Part shown: positions 19,640-31,116 of the stretch, piece after piece
Layout of the letters: every line of letters begins with the position of its first letter
How positions within the stretch are numbered: position 1 is the first letter of the stretch
NCBI GenBank assembly: GCA_905147135.1
Contig: LR990040.1
Location: 26,177,857-26,241,856 of the forward strand
Direction: 5' to 3'
Length of the DNA: 64,000 bases
Source: Blastobasis lacticolella
Taxonomy: Eukaryota; Arthropoda; Insecta; Lepidoptera; Blastobasidae
Notes under the pieces: generated by a model
Databases searched by the model: none
What the model saw: the letters and a program-made list of their open reading frames with translations, nothing else
Told to the model about the DNA's origin: nothing
Position numbers and translations under genes: made by a program

Positions 19640-20175
19640 TTGTACTTAATTAGAGCGATATTGGATCAAACAACCGTAAAGGCTACTAGATCAATCACCT
19701 TATTAGTAATCGTCAGTCATTTTGTTCTGATTCAATTGTTCCAATTCGTCTTGAGCAAATTATTTAAAATAGATTCAAAAAATTGGAAACGATTTAAAAG
19801 GAGCGGTGGTTATAGAAGAAAAGTGACAAATAGGTATAATGAATTAGTGAAGCCAGATTCTTCAAGAATAATTTCATCGGCATCAGAAAGTAAACCTGGT
19901 GTGTCAAGTGCAAATATAGATGAAGTAAATGAGGGTTCCGCGATGAAAAACAATTTTTCACTCGGACAGCGAAGAAGTTGAAAATTTTGTAGAAGAATAT
20001 GACTTCTTTTTCGAAGAACCCAGTTTGAAAAAAAATCATGAATTACTTGAAAGTATAAAGAACTGGGCTATAAAATTTAATAAATCTCACCTAGCCATGA
20101 ATGAACTATTTACTATATCAAATAAAACATTAACTAATGTTTTGCCTAAAGATGCTCGTAACTTATTATATGTAT
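19640..20175 (+). pseudogene. Transposase-like N-terminal exon, frameshifted
   Basis: From about 19775 the translation reads NWKRFKRSGGYRRKVTNRYN. After a frame change near 19945 it continues EEYDFFFEEPSLKKNHELLE, then WAIKFNKSHLAMNELF and LPKDARNLLY. A K-R-F-K-R-S-G-x-x-R-R-K start followed by L..WA..FN.SH.A.N.L...LPKDAR.LL is a module I have seen at the front of many insect transposon-encoded proteins of uncertain superfamily. Directly after LLY comes GTATACC, which could be a splice donor, so this may be a first coding exon whose remaining exons are absent. No catalytic domain is visible. Confidence 0.5.
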
Positions 20176-20699
20176 ACCTACTAATAAATAAACAGTGCAT
20201 ACCTATTACCTCAGACCAAGGACGTTGTTTTTTTTATTATCATAGTGTCATGATTTTGATATACGTACCCGAAACAATTAATAGATTTTTAAACTTGTTT
20301 TGTGTCATATTGTTTTTATCAATTGAGAGAGAGATATATTTTCTTTTGGTACATACCTACGATATAAATTTGAAGTTTAAAATAAAACAATGCTTTATTA
20401 CAATCATGTATTTTTATTCGATCCAAAACTTTTAAATTGTACTGAAGATCAAATTTTTTATTTTATAGTTATAAATAAATGATAATTAATAATTATTAAT
20501 TGTGCTAAACGCAAAATTAAGTTAGAGTAATAAGTCAGTCGTACTAATCTAATTTTATTTCCAAATTAATTAATTAAATATACCGTGAATAAAATCACTC
20601 TTTGTTCACTAGTTCCTAGTAGAAATAAATAAATAAAATTTATTAATATAACTAAAGCTGAGCAAACGTTTATTTTAGAATTTAATTTTTAAAAAATAT
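20176..20699. other. AT-rich noncoding sequence
   Basis: No ORF, repeat or motif that I can support. TTAATTAATTAAATA runs are simple AT-rich sequence. Confidence 0.5.
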
Positions 20700-23600
20700 T
20701 TCCGTCGAACCAGGACCCCGTTGCCGTTTGCCCCTGTCTTCTCCTGTGTTGGTGCACTAGTGCGTGTGTGCGGAGTGTTGGGCATGCGCCCTGTTTTTAG
20801 CTGGCGCAGATATTTCTCATGTAAGAAAATTTATTTGACAAGAAGCCACGCTGCAGTCGTCGAGGCAACGTAAAAGGTTGCAAGGCAACCACATTTGACA
20901 TTGCGCGCGCAGAAAATACATATGAAAAACTAGAAACCAGCTTTCAGCACGTCATCGCATCTGTTGTCAATAGACAAGAGTGCTGTCTCAGTGATGATTT
21001 ATTTAATTTTTTATATTTTATATTTTATGTGTAAATATGAAACTTAGTATAATTTTATAAAGTATGAGTGCTTCCGCTGCGCCTGCTATTTGTCCCCACT
21101 GCCCAGAGTCTACCCGTACTTTCTGTATGCGTGGTTTATCAATCCACATAGGGAAAGTTCACCGAAATCATCGACACCAAGCAGCTGCCGCACGGGCCGC
21201 CCCCGCCGCTGACTTCAGTCAGGTGCCCCTACCGTCGTCAAACCGTTGCCTACTGGAGAGATTAGCCGCCCTCAAGGAAGGGACACCCGTTCTACGTCAC
21301 ATACCTAAAGGTGCGCGGAACCAGGCTGCAGGTTGGTTGTGTGACGTTCTTAATAGATGCATCGGGTCTAATGGTGTAGACGACTGGGGTTTGCTCCTCG
21401 CCTTCGCCTTCACTGCCCTCAAAGTGCCCTCTAAAAAGTTACCCGGTAATATGACGGCGAAGGTGAGGGCAAACATTGAATCTTCGGTGATTCACGATGA
21501 TTTCGTGTTAGAACTAAAGCACCGGTCTAGTACAGTGCAAAAAAAATTGAAAATAAGGTGTTTGAAGGGGACCTCAGGGGAGCCGTCCGTTTACTGGTAT
21601 CTGAGGACTCCTTCGCACAACATGGACCGTATACCTTGGCAGCACTTAAGGGCAAGCATCCGGAGCCTTCGCGGCCACTGGAGTTTCCTTCTCCGCCAGA
21701 CTCTTCAATAGAACCGGTTACGGTCTCGGCGGAGGAGGTATCTCAAGCACTGGGGTCTTTCTATAATGGTTCGGCGGCGGGTCTCGATGGACTTCGCCCC
21801 GGTCACCTCAAAGAGCTCACGTGCGGGTCGGCAGGGGAAAACGGTCCCCGACTATTGGAATGCCTGACTAAACTGTGCAATTTTTTACTCAGTGGTCGGG
21901 TTAACCCGGAGGTGTGCCCGTACCTATATGGAGCGTCACTTTGCGCTTTGACTAAAAAGGACGGTGGAGTGAGACCTATCGCTATCGGTAGTGTCTTCAG
22001 ACGTTTAGCGGCCAAGCTGGCCTGCCGATTCGTTAAGGAAGAGATTGCAGGGTACTTGCAGCCACATCAGTTAGGGTTTGGTTCCCGAATGGGGTGCGAG
22101 GCAGCAATCCATGCAACCCGAGCGTATGTGACTGACCCAGCCAACTCAGATAGCGTTGTTATAAAACTAGTCATTTGCAACGCGTTTAATGCGTTAGAGC
22201 GGGATGTTCTTCTAAACGAGACCAAGGAGAAGATGCCTTCACTCTTTCATTTCCTTTACCAGGTGTATCGGTTCCCATCTAACCTCTTCTTCAACAACGA
22301 ACTCATTTCTTCCCAAGTAGGAGCGCAGCAGGGCGATCCGTTGGGGCCACTCATTTTCAGCCTAGCAATCCATACGGCCGTTAGGGAAATTAGATCTTCC
22401 CTGAACGTTTGGTATCTAGATGACGGCGTCATAGGTGGAAATCCTGAGGACGTACTTCAGGACCTAGATGTACTGGTTCCTCGTCTCATAGAGCTTGGCC
22501 TGGAGGCAAATACCTCCAAATGCGAGTTTTACCCCTGCAGTAGTGCGGCACGCATTCACTTTTCCAGATTTAATTCCATTCTTCCTGGTATCAGAGAACT
22601 GTCATCCAGCACATTCTACCTTTTAGGGTCCCCTCTTTTTCCAGACGCTATTCCTGAGGCCATTGATATCCGAAAAAAGCTTCTCCTGGTCGCTCAAGAA
22701 CGTTTAAGCAAGCTTTCTGCCCACGTTGCTTTAACCTTGTTGCGTACGTGCTTCGCTCTGCCTAAGGTTACGTATCTGTTGAGAACTATCCCTACCTGGT
22801 TGTGTCCCGAAAATGTCTCTTCCTTCGACACTACGCTGAAGTCTACCGTTGAGTCGATTCTTAACGTGTGCCTCGACGACTCGCAGTGGAGCCTGATGTC
22901 CCAACCAATTCGGTATGGAGGCCTCGGTGTGCGGTGCATGCAGGACGTAGGCTTGGCGGCTTTCATGGCGTCGGCGCATGGGGTTGCAAACCTTGTCGCC
23001 AGCATTCTTCGGTGCGACGATGATAAGGCAAGCATACCCTATGCGTCAGATGCATTGATAGCGTGGTCAGCTCGCAATCCTACCGCGCTGCTCCCATCAG
23101 CTCCTCATATCCAACGCCTTTGGGATGACCTCAGTGCAAAGCGGGTCAACAAGCAGCTTCTTGACAACGCCACAGGGACGAACTTGGCAAGGCTCAAAGC
23201 TGTGTCGCAGTCAGAATCTGAAGCGTGGTTGCATGCCCTTCCGTCACCTCACCTGGGCACTTTCTTGATGACAACTCCCTTCGGGTGGTAGTGGCCCTCC
23301 GCCTGGGCTGCAAGGTGTGCGAATCCCACGAATGCACCAGCGGATCTGTGGTGGAGGCCGATGGCCATCATGGGTTGAGTTGCCGTCGCTGCGCAGGTAG
23401 GTTTTCGCGTCACCATGCCCTAAATGACATACTCCGCAGAGCCTTTGTGGCTGCCAATGTCCTTTGTGTGCTGGAGCCGCCGGGCCTGTGCAGGTCAGAC
23501 GGGAAGAGACCAGATGGGCTGACTCTGGTGCCCTGGAAAAACGGGAAATGCTTAGTGTGGGATGCCACGTGCGTGTGCACTGTCACCGCCAGTCACCTGA

Positions 23601-23930
23601 GTCGCTCGGTCATCTCGCCAGCTGCCGCTGCGGAGGATGCAGCTGCCAAGAAAAGGCAGAAGTACGCAGCGATGCAGGCCACCTACCTTTTTGTGCCCTT
23701 CGCTGTGGAGACATTGGGCAGTTGGTGTTCAGAGGCGAAAAGCTTGGTACGCGATTTAGGCACTCGAATTAAGGATAGCAGCGGTGACCCCCGCTCTGGT
23801 TGGTTCCTAGCGCAGAGGATAGCCATTGCCATACAGCGTGGTAATGCTGCTGGTGTAATGGGTACCTTTGCGCCGGGAACAATTAGGGGCGGGTTATTTG
23901 ATTTTTTGTAATTATTTATTTTTATTATTA
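20700..23930 (+). mobile_element. Zinc-finger/RT/restriction-like-endonuclease LINE (degenerate)
   Basis: The element has a probable 5' UTR (about 20700-21063, partly GC-rich), one interrupted ORF (21064-23911) and a short AT-rich 3' end. A C2H2 finger at the front, no AP endonuclease and a PD...D-type endonuclease at the back fit the RLE-carrying LINEs (R2 superfamily in the broad sense). The precise clade is inference. The ends and TSD were not located. Confidence 0.65.
21064..23911 (+). pseudogene. RLE-type LINE polyprotein with two frameshifts and a lost catalytic Asp
   Basis: A zinc finger (C10, C13, H28, H33: C-x2-C-x14-H-x4-H) opens the ORF at 21064. A frame change near 21555-21570 leads into the RT (YNGSAAGLDGLRPGHLKEL, GVRPIAIGSVFRRLAAKL, GAQQGDPLGPLIFSLA, WYLDDGVIGG). 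Motif A reads KLVICNAFNALERD, where the usual Asp is Val (GTC at 22170-22172; one base from GAC). A second frame change near 23265-23285 leads into a Cys/His knuckle (CKVCESHEC ... HGLSCRRC...RFSRHHALND) and KRPDGLTLVPWK...VWDATC, a restriction-like endonuclease signature. With the RT Asp lost and the frame broken twice, this copy is dead. Confidence 0.78.
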
Positions 23931-24386
23931 GGTTATATGTATTAGCGAATAGGTATATGTAGTAATAGGTATATGTATGTATATATATATGTCGTCGCGT
24001 GAAGAAAAGGGTGTATCAGGATCATTGTCATCAGGGTGGTGATATCAGTATTAGATCGTCCAGATAAATTAAAGAAAAGGTTCACATTTACTCCACTGTA
24101 TTTATTCCAATTCATTTTTGCACATCACTTATAATTTATCACAGCAGTATCACAATGTAGGCAGTAGAGGTGATTTACATTCTTATTTCAAAAGTGATTT
24201 TAAAATTACTTTATTTTCATACGTAAATAACACTTTCTATAAACGAAATGTGGAGACAGTTTCAAGACGCGTCACTCCTCGGCGGCGGTCGCGCCAAGAA
24301 TGGCCGCCACTCCGCCCGAGTCGTGCCGTCGAGACTCTGTCAGCACGCCCCACCAGAGGGCGCACTCCCACTTCCGTTTTCTTCGT

Positions 24387-24452
24387 CATGAGTCCGTACT
24401 ATTGACCACATGAGTCCGTACTATTGACCACATGAGTCCGTACTATTGACCG
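24387..24452 (+). repeat. 22-bp tandem repeat in the left arm, 3 copies
   Basis: The unit is CATGAGTCCGTACTATTGAC plus CA. The right arm has two diverged copies (30611-30654), so copy number changed after the arms formed. Confidence 0.88.
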
Positions 24453-25321
24453 CATCCGTCACGGCCGTCCTGCTATACACACGTCCTCGTGTGTTATCTG
24501 AAACATGAAAACCATAGCACAGTACCATATTCGCTCGGTCACTTCTGACCACAACACATCACCCAAGTAAGTCTTATGAATCATGTGATTGGATCTATCA
24601 CGACTGCTTTAACCCACCAATACTTAAGTAACTGCTATTTGTGTACACATAAAACATACGTAAATTATCATTTATCATACTAAACTTCCGAAGATTGAGA
24701 GAGACTTGAGAGAACAACATCATCTCGTACACAAATTATTCTTTCTAAGTTGCCGACATAAATTCAGCTACGGCTTCAGTTTATGAGAGAGGCGTGACAG
24801 GACACCTGACTATGAACCGTATCACAATTACCACAAATGAAGGTTTCATCATCATCACCAGTGTTTTCCCCTTGATGATCTTGTTGAGTGGGAAACACCA
24901 CAAATCCAATCACAAAGCTCGTGTACTGTCCCCGACCTCCATTACTGTAGGTACTTAGATTTACTACAAATATGTGACATACCTACCTACACACTTTTCA
25001 GTACTCGGCAAAAGACCCAATGTTACTTCGGGTGTGATCAAAACACTCCTTCATTAAATGCCATATGATTTTGGTCATACGTCAGCGCCATCCTAATTTT
25101 AAAAATAAGAGTAATGTTACCATACAGAAGAAATGACACACAGGCGAACCACCACACTGACGAACGCTATCAGACGGGCAGCCACGCATTCGGGCTGCCA
25201 CGCAACCGCGCCGACACGCAACTGGACCTGCACAATAGCGAAATATCACACAGACTAGGTGCCACACAGACTGGGTGTTACTCTGGTCAGTACCACTCTA
25301 ATCGTCACAGGCTAAATGCCA

Positions 25322-25628
25322 AACAGGCGGGATGCTACACAGGCAAGATGCCACACAGGCGAGATGCCACACAGGCGGGATGCCACACAGGCGGGATGCC
25401 ACACAGGCGGAATGCCACACAGGCGGGATGCCACACAGGCGGGATGCCACACAGGCGGGATGCCACAGAGGCGGAATGCCCCAGAGGTGGGTGCCACAGA
25501 GGCGGAAACCACACAGGCGGGACCCACCCAGGCGGGAGCCACACAGGCGGGAGCCACACAGGCGGGAGCCACACAGGCGGGAGCCACACAGGCGGGAGCC
25601 ACACAGGCGGGAGCCACACAGGCGAGAC
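25322..25628 (+). repeat. Minisatellite of the left arm (16-bp then 15-bp units)
   Basis: About 20 units. The first half is ACACAGGCGGGATGCC (16 bp); after a transition near 25490 the units become ACACAGGCGGGAGCC (15 bp). The 15-bp unit is a multiple of 3, so long repetitive ORFs appear on both strands; they are not genes. Confidence 0.93.
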
Positions 25629-25641
25629 AAATAAATAGAAG

Positions 25642-25875
25642 TTAATAAACATTGCCAACATATAAGCTCAGTGTTGTTCATTCGTCACATTTTTTTAAAC
25701 CAGTAGGTACTTATAGACTAGTAATACCTCTTTCTATAATAAAGGGGCACCACTGTAGTAGCCGTACTTATATAACCAGTGCGTAGGTATCTACTGCTAG
25801 ACTATACAGTATACTTTTTAATATGAAATTGCTGAAATCATGAAGTAGTAACTTTAACACGCTTTACTTCACTAA
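25642..25875. mobile_element. Small insertion unique to the left arm
   Basis: The right arm runs straight from AAATAGAAG to CTGTCTAT, while the left arm carries 234 extra AT-rich bases between those points. No ORF and no clear inverted ends. Possibly a MITE. Confidence 0.5.
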
Positions 25876-26135
25876 TAGCTGTCTATAGACCCTCAGCTCG
25901 TAGTCAATTCTTCGACCAAATCTGCACTAAGTCAGTGATAGGTAACACAGTCATATCTGCTATCATAACACGTAATAACGGTCTACGAGTTACATAACAA
26001 GTAATCGTCACAGACCCGAACAACTGTTCACGGTGATATCTCTACAAAAACAACATTATCTCTACTGCTCAATATCAAAACTAAATCAGGAGTTTAATAA
26101 TATGAAGCTCTCACGTTTATCTGTTACGCCAGTAT

Positions 26136-29081
26136 AAAAATAGTATGATGAAAAGCAACAAAGAAAATGCAGATACGCTACGTGAAAGCGTAATAATAAA
26201 AGAAAGGTGATTACTCGATCCAGTTGAGTTGCCTACATTAAAATGAAAAATGATTTAAAATGTTAAAAGCGCAGCCAAGAGTCCAAACACCCCGAGATAT
26301 AAGACAAAGACTTCGTCAGAAAGATTGGGGGATTCATAAAGTAAACAGCAGATCATCTGTACCAAATGGGTCATGGTCAAGGCAGACCCCGGGCCTTCGA
26401 GAGCACCACTGGGATATCGACAACATTATTAAAAATCGAGTGAAACTTACTATGGACGGCACTTTGGTATGGCTTCTTTGTTTTTGTTAAATTTAATTTA
26501 AATTACTCATGTAAAATATTTTCCTTTTTAAATATAAAATTGAGTTAGTTAAATAATTTGCGTAGTTCTAAATTAGCCAGCTAAAGTTTATTCAATGACT
26601 TTAAAGTAAACGCTTACATTTAGATTCATTTAGCAGTGTGGTTTGACACCACAAGTAAATTAATTGCTTAGATTACTGCAGATTAAATAAAATCAAACAA
26701 TTAAAAATGGTGTATATTAATTTTTTATTTTTGTTTTACTAATACAATTATTTTCTTCTATTGCATAACAATGGTGCACAACGGTTCGCTTCACCTACGA
26801 GAACAACATTGGAATGCAACGCTGGACTGGTAGCCTCAACGTGATTGTTTCAACATGGGACGACGATGGTAGACAATCTGCGAGTGTACATGACTGAGAA
26901 ATGATGTGATATTAACAGTTCCTCTCTATCTGGTGAGTCCTATACATAATTATTATTTAGTAAAAACCTGTGCTGAAGAGGCTCCCTAGCGGATTTTAGG
27001 AGTTATTTACTTTGACAATTAAGAAAAGTATTCTGACAGAAACACTATTGATACCCTTAGTAGAGAGAATGGCAGGTTTATTTGTATCTTTAGTGAAACT
27101 ACAAATAGAAAGAATGTAAACAAAACATAAACAACGTCAGTTACGTCAGTGTTACAATTTATTGGTAAAAATGTCAAAAACTACTGCTAAGTTTAAAAAT
27201 GTTAGCTTTTGCGGGTACCTATGTCAATTAATGTAGGCTGTCTGATAGAAAGTCACTAAGAAAAAAAATCACTCCACAAAAATAGTAAGAATTATGTTAA
27301 ATCCGTCCCAATGTCAAACAGTGTTTATAGTAAAAAAAGTGTTATTTAATCAAAGATTATTTTACCATCTTGAAACATGGTGCGCTATGATTTTACGTAT
27401 TACCAACATCACGTCAGTTATCAGAAAACAAGAATAAGAAATACTTGGAAAGCATAGTGCTATTATTTTTATAAATTGAGTACGTAAGCATAGTTATGGT
27501 GGTGCTGCTGCTGACTGACTTCTTCTTCGTGATCGTTGCCTCACTGCTGAGGATCCTGACATCTTCGGTAAACTGCATGTCTCCATCGGTTTCGATGAAT
27601 CGTTCGGATATTTGGTCCACCCATCTCTTCGGACTTCGGCCTCTGAGTCTCTTGCCTTCGACTTTTCCCGTCACCATAAGTCGTTCCAGATTGCTGATTA
27701 AGTAAATATTTGATAATAACAGTGTGGCAGGGATGCCGTAGCAGTGAGTTTGTGGAACAATTAGCTGGTGTACTTTAGGATGTTGTCTTAGAGATAGGAT
27801 AGGCTTCACATAGGCTTCGAATGTGCAAATTCAATAACGACCCCGCGATCTCCGCGATTTCTATGCGAGCGGGAGGGTGCAAACATGTATCGAGAGAAAA
27901 AAAATAGAAAAATTATTAGCGTGTTTGTTTACATTTAACAGGAGAAATTCGAACGAAATTTTCCATATTTCAGTATAATGTTTGTTATTGTGGTCGTAGT
28001 TTCCCAATGTTGTAGAATAGAGAGATAAGATATCGGCGGTAAAAATGGGATCACCGATATACGTTTCTTTTAATACTACAAAAAAAATAGTTTGGTTAGT
28101 AACGTAATTTTATATTAGTATCAAGTTATTTAACGAAAAAAAAAAAAAAAGTAAACACGAGTAAGTGAACTGATTGACGGTAGATAATTTCGAATTATGT
28201 TTTGAGTAACTAAAGATAAACCTGTGACTTAGTTCGACCGAAAACCATGTGTACTAAGTCAATGTGACTTAGTTTGACCTGGATAAAGACTTTGTTAGAC
28301 GGATCAATCTAAGACGCTAACCCAATACGTGACGACTATCGAGCCGAGGTTTTTATGAGATTTATGTGATCGTTTTGTTTTCTCAAAATTTGTTGCATCA
28401 TCGGATGAAGGTGATCGTGTTTTATCAGTGATGGTGGGCTAATGGAGCCTATGGAAGAGTTTAATGGTTGCTTACCGGCCTGATGGAGGCTATGGGAGCG
28501 TGGCTAATAGCAGGTAGTTGTTTTAAGCTTTGTTAGAAAGTGTTGAACGATAACGATGATGAGAAAGTCCAGATATTTTGGTGATAGTTCAATAGCCGGT
28601 TTTATAAATTATTTTTAGCTTCGAGTACTGAAATTTCCTTGATTACTGATATAAAGTAACTATTTTGAGTTCTGTTGTTGTGCCAGTAAGATGAGACAGT
28701 GTAAGCAATGGTGAGATTTCCTATCCTTCTGCCAGTACAAGTTTTTAAGTACCTGAATTGTTGTTGAGGTCAAACATCCAGATTTATTTGGCTGACTTGG
28801 AGTGACCCGGGAGTCATGTGTGTGACTTATTGGGCTAAGAGCCCCGAAAGTCTCGGATGTTGTGGCTGTAGATAGCAAATTTTATTTTGTAATTTTTTTA
28901 GAAGGCGGCTTGATATGGGATGCCTTCGTTATTACAAACATTGTTAAATGGTTTCAAAATGGGAGCTTAAACGTAACGTAAAGTCTAGATAGAGTATACT
29001 CGTTCGAACAGTTAAAATCGATGACGATGATTATTGCTTGTTTAGTTTTGGTGTGGCAACAAATGGACTATTGTTACCTAT
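26136..29081. other. Unique centre of the long-TIR element
   Basis: 2.9 kb, AT-rich, no transposase. A fragment at about 26345-26430 (CCAAATGGGTCATGGTCAAG, GCAGACCCCGGGCC) is an RTE-type SINE/LINE tail. A minus-strand RTE C-terminus lies at about 27490-27720. The ORFs at 26260-26490 and 28660-28878 carry no recognisable domain. A 16-base A run near 28135-28150 may mark an old poly(A) insertion. Confidence 0.5.
27490..27720 (-). mobile_element. RTE-like LINE 3' end inside the long-TIR element
   Basis: The minus-strand translation reads LERLMVTGKVEGKRLRGRSP then KRWVDQI, the basic C-terminus of RTE-type LINE ORFs, followed by a CAG/CAC-rich tail. 5'-truncated to about 70 codons. Confidence 0.65.
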
Positions 29082-31088
29082 AACTGGCGTATCAAATAGA
29101 CGTGAGAGCTTCTTATTATTAAACTTCTGATTTAGTTTTGATATTGGGCAGTAGAAATAATGTTTATTTTTATTTTATTTTATTTTGTTGTTTTTGTAGA
29201 GATGACACCGTAAACAGTTGTTCGGATCTGTGACGATTACTTGTTGTGTAACTCGTAGACCGTTATTGACCTGGTTATGATAGCAGATAGACTGTTACCT
29301 ATCACTGACTTAGTACAGATTTGGTCGAAGGATTGACCACGAGCTGAGAATCGATAGACAGCTTCTATTTATTTGTCCCGCCTGTGTGGCTCCCGTCTGT
29401 GTGGCTCCCGCCTGTGTGGCTCCCGCCTGTGTGGCTCCCGCCTGTGTGGCTCCCGCCTGTGTGGCTCCCGCCTGTGTGGCTCCCGCCTGTGTGGCTCCCG
29501 CCTGTGTGGCTCCCGCCTGTGTGGCTCCCGCTTGTGTGGCTCCCGCCTGTGTGTCATCCCGCCTGTTTGGCATTTCGCCTGTGTGGCATAGTCTGTGTGA
29601 CATTAAGTCTGTGTGGTATTTAGCCTGTGAGGCATTCTAGCTGTATGGCATTTCGCCGGTGTGGCATTTTTATGTGTGGCATTTTGCCTCTGTGAAATTT
29701 ACCCGTGTGTGACATCTTACCTGTATCGTGCTTTGGTAGACGTGACACAGGATATATGATGAATAGACTCATAGTTTGACGATTAGAGTGGCACTGACCA
29801 GAGTGACACCCAACCTGTGTGGCACCTAGTCTGTGTGGTATTTTGCTTGTGTGCAGGTCCAGTTGCGTGGCGGCCTGGTTGCGTGGCGGCCTGATTGCGT
29901 GGCGGCCCGACTGATGGCGTCCGTCGTGTGGTGGTTCGTCGCCTGTGTCATTTCTCCTGTATGGTAACATTACTTATTCTTTTTAAATTAGGATGGCGCT
30001 GACGGATGACCAAAAATCATATGGCATTTAATGAAGGAGTGTTTCAATCCCACTCGAAGTAACATTGGGTCTTTTGCTGAGTACTGAAAATTTGATGTAG
30101 GTATGTCACATATTTGTAGTGAATCTAAGTACCTACAGTAATGGACGTCGGGGACGATACGCGAGCTCTGTGATTGGGGCTTGTTTCCCACTCAACAAGA
30201 GCATCAAGGGGAAAACACTGGTGACGATGATTTAACCTTCTTCATTGGTGGTAATTGTGATACGGTTTATGAACCGTCTGGTGTTATACCTTGTCACGCC
30301 TCTCTAATGAACTGAAGTCGTAGCTGAATTTATGTCGGCAACTTATAAAGAATAATTTATGTACAAGATGATGTTGTTATCTCTCAATCTACAGAAGTTT
30401 AGTATGATAAATGATAATGGACGTATGTTTTATGTGAAGAATTTGTGGGTTAATGCAGTCGTGATAGATCCAATCACATGATTCATAAGACTTATTTGGG
30501 TGATGTGTTGTGGTCAGAAGTGACCGAGCGAATATAGTACTGTGCTATGGTTTTCATGTTTCAGATTACACACGAGGACGTGTGTACAGCAGGACGGCCG
30601 TGACGGATCACGGTCAATAGTATGGACTCATGTGGTCAATAGTACGGACTCATGACGATGAAAACTGAAGTGGGAGTGCGCCCTCTGGTGGGGCGTGCTG
30701 ACAGAGTCTCGACGGCACGACTCGGGCCGAGTGGCGGCCATTCTTGGCGCGACCGCCGCCGAGGAGTGACGCGTCTTGAAACTGTCTCCACATTTCGTTT
30801 GTTTACGTTTGAAGTTCGTTAATAGAAAGTTTTATTTACGTTTAAAAATAAAGTAATTTTAAAATCACCTTTGAAATAAGAAAGTATTTTACCTCAACTG
30901 CCTACATTTGTAATACCGCTCTGAATTCTAGTGAAATTATAAGTGATGTGCAAAAATGAAATGGAATAAATACAGTGGAGTAAATGTGAACCTTTTCTTT
31001 AATTTATCTGGACGAATACGACCTAATACTGATATCACCACCCTGATGACAATGATCCTGATACACCCCTTTCCTTCACGCGACGACA
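29082..31088 (-). repeat. Right terminal inverted repeat
   Basis: Inverted partner of 23990-26135. It lacks the 234-bp insert. It carries two of the 22-bp units and a shorter minisatellite. Confidence 0.85.
29374..29582 (-). repeat. Minisatellite of the right arm (15-bp units)
   Basis: About 12 units of GGCTCCCGCCTGTGT on the plus strand, with degenerate units to about 29660. Only the 15-bp type forms the clean array here, unlike the mixed left arm. Confidence 0.93.
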
Positions 31089-31116
31089 TATATATATATA
31101 TATATAACAGTAAAAC

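Larger units (their letters stand above)
23990..26135 (+). repeat. Left terminal inverted repeat
   Basis: Pairs with 31088-29082. Matching landmarks include GGTTCACATTTACTCCACTG, CTCGGCGGCGGTCGCGCCAA and the minisatellite. It holds an extra 234 bp (25642-25875) that is absent from the right arm. Confidence 0.85.
23990..31088. mobile_element. 7.1-kb element with about 2-kb terminal inverted repeats
   Basis: It starts TGTCGTCGCGTGAAG at 23990 and ends CTTCACGCGACGACA at 31088; both ends lie against a TATATA run, consistent with a TA-rich target. The arms are inverted copies (about 90% by eye) sharing, in order, a 170-bp end, a GC-rich block, 22-bp repeats, a minisatellite and an inner AT-rich part. 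The 2.9-kb centre shows no transposase, so it is non-autonomous or has lost its enzyme. It matches no superfamily I can name. Confidence 0.82.

Noticed and set aside
25114..25681. Six overlapping ORFs of 100-174 codons on both strands
   Set aside because: They are readings of the 15/16-bp minisatellite; a 15-bp unit keeps all frames open.
29310..29970. Repetitive proteins (GATQA-type, CVAPA-type) and their copies at 53641-54301
   Set aside because: Same minisatellite artefact, in the right arm and in unit B.
23990..31088. Maverick/Polinton element
   Set aside because: Size and long TIRs are suggestive, but there is no polymerase, integrase or capsid coding and the ends do not start AG.
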